Positions 60,981-64,000 of a stretch of 64,000 nt of DNA are shown here, piece by piece. The translations under genes and the position numbers were made by a program. This DNA is from Bacillota bacterium (lineage in GTDB: Bacteria > Bacillota > Clostridia > Caldicoprobacterales > DTU083). Every line of letters starts with the position of its first letter. Position 1 is the stretch's first letter. The stretch is from the NCBI GenBank assembly GCA_029549985.1, contig JAKPIB010000014.1, forward strand, positions 1 to 64,000, given 5' to 3'. Below the pieces are notes generated by a model, which was not told the DNA's origin, made no database searches, and saw only the letters and a program-made list of their open reading frames with translations.

Positions 60981-62489
60981 TTATGGTTGTTCCTTCGGCC
61001 TGTAGTATATGGTCCCGGTGACCGGCTTATAGTAGTTGGTCGCCAGGAGCTCTGAGGATACTTTTACGCCTTTTTGGTACAAGACCCGGTATGTATCCAC
61101 CCTGTACCCCGGCCTTGACTTTACATAGACCACACTCTTGCCGGGCTCTGTCACATACCTGCCTTCCGTATCCTCGATCCGTTTGGGCTCGGGCGCAGGC
61201 TCCTCTGACAAAAGCCTGGTTTCAAGCCTGTATTCCCCGCTGTCTGGCAGTTTTTCGCCGTAGATCTCTACGCATACCAGGTTGTTCCTTCGATATGTCC
61301 GGATAAATACAGGGGTATCCCGGTTATTTCTGAATTTGAGGTCGACCCCGCCGTAATATACCGTTGCGTCCAGCCCCATTGGCACATATGACACCGGATA
61401 GGCGTGGTGCCACCGTTCAACTATCTCAAGCCCGGCCATGGCAGCGGCGTTGAACAGGGTGGTCGATGTCTGGCAGACACCTCCGCCATAGTCATCCTGA
61501 AGGCTTTTATCGGGCATGATGACCGGTGCCGGCAGATAACCGGCCTCCTTTGATCTGGAGCCTACTACCGCATTGAAGGAGAAGACCTGGCCGGGATCCA
61601 GCCTGAAACCGTTGATCTTGTCAAGGGACAGGACGATGTTGTGGATCCTGTTTTCTGTGCTGTCGAGGAGGTCCGTGGAAAAGGAAGCAACCAGGTCAGT
61701 TGCTTTGCTCAGGTCCTCCACTGTAAGCTCAGGCTCAATTGCTTCAGGCTCTATAGCTATCGCGTCCGCCCTATCACCCCTCCTGATGGCTTCCAAGCGG
61801 TCAATGGCAGCCTTAAGCAAGGCATCCGGGTCTACTCTTCGGCCGGTCTTTTCAGGCTTGAGGTTGGCAAATTTGACCTTTTCATCGGGACGAAACTCGA
61901 TCGTCGCATTGACGGGCTCTATGTACAGGCTGTCTGCGATAGCCTGCACATACTCCTTGAGCAGGTCCAGGTCATACTTAAGGTCTGTGCTCAGCTTCAC
62001 ATTCTTCTGCCTGGCTGATTCGGCTGCAGAGTACCTCTGCCCGGGAGCGCCCTGCCGCCCCAGGCTGTACAGCTTGTTGAGCTTCTCTTTCCAGTCGATA
62101 TATGCCTTTATCCGGGCATGATCAAGCTGCCAGCTTTTATCCTGGTATACGAACTCAAGCCTGTACCTGGAAAGCTCTGCTTCAGCCTTCTGCTTGAACA
62201 GACTTGCTGCTTCATTATATGTCATGCCCCCCAGGGCAATGTCATCCAAATATACACCCTCACAAAAGGTGTTTGAGCCGGCCGCTTTGGATATCTGCCT
62301 TATCCTCTGGTCCCGGGCTTGCTGCCCTCGTGGCCTGTTCTCCCGGCCGAACCGTTCCCTGACCCCCGGATCAGACATACAACCGGCTGCAGCAAATACC
62401 GCCCCTGCAAGCATCACTATGCAAAGGAGCAATATCAGCTTGCCGAGCCAGGTTTTTCTGATATCGGTCCAGTCAGTCTCCCTATACAT
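60981..62489 (-). CDS. VanW-family lipoprotein with G5-like C-terminus
   Basis: The 502-residue protein has an N-terminal membrane segment ending in AAAGC, a possible lipobox. A PG_binding_4-like region (about 75-270) follows, then the VanW domain with NAVVGSRSKEAGYLPAPVI, GGGVCQTSTTLFNAA and ERWHHAYPVSYVPMG. A G5-like tail (about 440-500) ends it. VanW proteins accompany glycopeptide resistance in enterococci but are widespread in spore formers without it. The role is unknown, probably at the cell wall. It starts 13 bp after the glycerophosphodiesterase gene. Confidence 0.85.
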   Translation of the reverse strand: MYRETDWTDIRKTWLGKLILLLCIVMLAGAVFAAAGCMSDPGVRERFGRENRPRGQQARDQRIRQISKAAGSNTFCEGVYLDDIALGGMTYNEAASLFKQKAEAELSRYRLEFVYQDKSWQLDHARIKAYIDWKEKLNKLYSLGRQGAPGQRYSAAESARQKNVKLSTDLKYDLDLLKEYVQAIADSLYIEPVNATIEFRPDEKVKFANLKPEKTGRRVDPDALLKAAIDRLEAIRRGDRADAIAIEPEAIEPELTVEDLSKATDLVASFSTDLLDSTENRIHNIVLSLDKINGFRLDPGQVFSFNAVVGSRSKEAGYLPAPVIMPDKSLQDDYGGGVCQTSTTLFNAAAMAGLEIVERWHHAYPVSYVPMGLDATVYYGGVDLKFRNNRDTPVFIRTYRRNNLVCVEIYGEKLPDSGEYRLETRLLSEEPAPEPKRIEDTEGRYVTEPGKSVVYVKSRPGYRVDTYRVLYQKGVKVSSELLATNYYKPVTGTIYYRPKEQP

Positions 62490-62502
62490 TCGATCACCGG
62501 AT

Positions 62503-63243
62503 CTACTGTTCCTGAAGTGATGATATAACGGCTATGGCCGTATCCGGAACGTTTGTGATTATCCCGTCGACCCCTGCCATTGCCAGCGCCCTGATGTGCT
62601 CCGGCTTGTCTACTGTGAACGGGTTCATCAATATGCCATGCGCCTTGCAGCCCTGTACGATCGGCGGCTGTATGTTTACAAAGTAAGGATGTATGGCATC
62701 GGCGCCTACCTTTCTGGCATAATCCCAGGGCTCGACCAGGCCGGCCATATACAAGATCCCGGTTTTGATGCCTGGCTCTATCTGCTTTACGGTGAGCAGG
62801 CTGTAATGGTTGAAGGAAGATATGATGGCCCGTTCTGTCATACCAAAGGCCTTCAGGACATCCAGGGTCTTCTGCTCCAAGCCTTCATAAAAGATTGGCC
62901 CGGACTTCAACTCGACGTTCAGGATGCCGTCCCAGCCCTTCAGCAGGTCCAGCACCTCCTCGAGGGTCAGGATGGTTTCACCTCTGAATTCGGAGCCGAA
63001 CCAGGAGCCAAAGTCCAGCTCTTTAAGCTCTGACAGCCTCATATCCTTGACCCAGCCTGACCCGTTGCTCGTTCGGTCAACCCTCTCATCATGGATTACT
63101 ACGATATGACCGTCCAGGGTCAGATGGACATCAAGCTCGATACCGTCTGCTTTCATCTCGACCGCTTTTCTGAATGCTGCCCCGGTGTTTTCCGGCGCGT
63201 ACGCAGATGCGCCCCTGTGGGCAAATATCACAGGCTTCTTCAT
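62503..63243 (-). CDS. Glycerophosphodiester phosphodiesterase
   Basis: The enzyme splits glycerophosphodiesters into glycerol-3-phosphate and an alcohol. The 246-residue protein has the GDPD signature AHRGASAYAPENT (residues 8-20), DGIELDVHLTLDG with the metal-binding Glu and Asp, and the catalytic HDE. No signal peptide is seen, so it is cytoplasmic (UgpQ-like). AGGAGGTACTTAAA precedes the ATG. It is the first gene of a unit with the VanW gene. Confidence 0.93.
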   Translation of the reverse strand: MKKPVIFAHRGASAYAPENTGAAFRKAVEMKADGIELDVHLTLDGHIVVIHDERVDRTSNGSGWVKDMRLSELKELDFGSWFGSEFRGETILTLEEVLDLLKGWDGILNVELKSGPIFYEGLEQKTLDVLKAFGMTERAIISSFNHYSLLTVKQIEPGIKTGILYMAGLVEPWDYARKVGADAIHPYFVNIQPPIVQGCKAHGILMNPFTVDKPEHIRALAMAGVDGIITNVPDTAIAVISSLQEQ

Positions 63244-63328
63244 TTTAAGTACCTCCTACATCTAATAGCATTTCTTAGCTTTTTGCTTTGCATACTACTT
63301 CATTATATATCCTGCACATAATAAAAAA

Positions 63329-63357
63329 ATCCTCCCTGGGGGAGGATCGATTTTTTT
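63329..63357 (-). terminator. Terminator of the GerMN-domain gene
   Basis: Eight-bp arms ATCCTCCC/GGGAGGAT with a 3-nt loop have T-runs on both strands. It begins right after the stop of the GerMN gene. Confidence 0.8.
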
Positions 63358-64000
63358 CTATTTAGTGTCTTTGATCAAGGCAGCGTTCATCACAAACGGG
63401 TCGTTTAGTGATATTGTGTTTATCGTGTTGCCCTCTATACCTCCCGCTACGAACCTGACCTGCTTGATACTGGTCTGATTCCAAGGGTCTGTCAGCGAAT
63501 TGACGATCGCGTAAAGATTGCGGATCAGAATATCGCTGTTGGAAAGGTGCTCATAGAAAGCTGGTGGTATGTTTATTATGGCGGTACTGTCGACCACACG
63601 GACCGTGAAGTTGTCAGCTTTCAGATACGGAGGCATTATCATAACACTGCCTTCACTTATGGGGCTTGATGCAAGCACTTCGATGATCTGATCCACCTTG
63701 CTGCCCCCGTTCCTGGCTACTGCCCTGTATTCCGGAATCAGCAGCATGCTGTTCGGATCCCCGAAGTAGACCTTGACGCGCGTTCCTATGAAATCGGGGA
63801 AGTCATCGATAGAAAGCCCCTGATCCAGGGATATCGAATGGATCGGAAGATCGGTGTATACACCCGGATCTGTCTCATAATATACCTTGATGAAATCTGT
63901 GTCAGGCAGGGTGGTAAGGCTGTATACCAGTGATCCCAGCAGGGCCCTCTCGGCATCTGTGCCGCCCTTGAAGTTGGTCTTCAGCTCCTTGGAGAAATAC
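63358..64000 (-). CDS. GerMN-domain protein, 5' end cut by the window edge
   Basis: The frame stays open from the window edge (YFSKELKTNFKGGTDAE is the first readable part) to the stop, 213 codons. The visible part has the end of one GerMN-like repeat (GTDAERALLGSLVYSLT near the edge) and one complete repeat from TRVKVYFGDPNSMLLIPE to the C-terminus. GerM is a spore protein needed for cortex assembly and germination in Bacillus. A real start lies upstream of the window; the internal ATG at 63747 is not the start. A role in sporulation is likely but not proven. Confidence 0.8.
   Translation of the reverse strand, partial: YFSKELKTNFKGGTDAERALLGSLVYSLTTLPDTDFIKVYYETDPGVYTDLPIHSISLDQGLSIDDFPDFIGTRVKVYFGDPNSMLLIPEYRAVARNGGSKVDQIIEVLASSPISEGSVMIMPPYLKADNFTVRVVDSTAIINIPPAFYEHLSNSDILIRNLYAIVNSLTDPWNQTSIKQVRFVAGGIEGNTINTISLNDPFVMNAALIKDTK

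Noticed and set aside
60981-62489. Vancomycin resistance locus
   Set aside because: Only a VanW-family gene is present; no vanH, vanA or vanX type genes or VanRS regulators are nearby, and VanW proteins are common in spore formers.

Overview
The window is a chromosomal segment of an endospore-forming Clostridia-type Firmicute. It carries spoIVA, spoIIP, spoIIGA-sigE-sigG, a GerMN-domain protein, a clostridial fusion of cell-division and sporulation genes, strong GGAGG ribosome-binding sites and frequent TTG/GTG starts. By eye the base composition is near 50% GC. The full-length GH94 cellobiose phosphorylase resembles the enzyme of cellulolytic clostridia, and hybrid-cluster protein plus ferredoxin genes fit an anaerobe. 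I cannot name the species. I saw no rRNA, CRISPR array, insertion sequence or prophage.

Layout. 0-2.8 kb: a GH25 lysozyme, a six-gene tRNA operon (Val, Asp, Phe, Gly, Cys, Leu) and a PHP-type histidinol-phosphatase. 2.8-9.7 kb: transketolase, spoIVA, and a der-plsY-gpsA operon. 9.7-14.3 kb: DUF1614, spoIIP, two tandem DUF3189 genes, pgeF, nrdR and a YlmC-type PRC-barrel protein. 14.4-34.0 kb: one long minus-strand cluster, mraZ-rsmH-ftsL-PBP-murE-murF-mraY-murD-ftsW-murA-ftsQ-DUF881-DUF881-sbp-ftsA-ftsZ-spoIIGA-sigE-sigG. It makes cell-wall precursors, builds the divisome, then passes directly into the early mother-cell and forespore sigma factors. murG, murC and murB are absent from it. 34.1-39.2 kb: a phosphoesterase, adk, a cbiMQO-type metal ECF transporter and a two-gene chromate transporter. 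39.3-47.2 kb: cellobiose phosphorylase, ychF, a DUF2892 protein, pepF, two unknown envelope proteins and sfsA. 47.3-52.8 kb: a polar amino-acid ABC transporter and a divergent hcpR / ferredoxin-hcp locus for nitrosative-stress defence. 52.9-56.8 kb: two tRNAs (Val-GAC and initiator Met), a duplicated-fold DUF1576 membrane protein, about 0.8 kb of apparently decayed DNA, an HD nucleotidase and folT under a tetrahydrofolate riboswitch. 56.9-64 kb: DUF368, a CorC-type CBS protein behind a possible attenuator, a TGS-uridine-kinase fusion, a VanW lipoprotein, a glycerophosphodiesterase and a truncated GerMN protein.

The best regulatory reads are: three GTGG repeats 10 bp apart over the mraZ promoter; a perfect TGTTGCA/TGCAACA dyad centred about 41.5 bp upstream of the predicted ferredoxin-hcp start; a 21-bp near-palindrome just downstream of the cbiM -10 box; the folate riboswitch; and a promoter, 18-codon ORF and terminator preceding the CorC-type gene. 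The least explained parts are the DUF1576 gene with its flanking eroded reading frames, the DUF3189 pair beside spoIIP, and the CorC leader. I found no clearly new multi-gene system, and those three are where I would look first.
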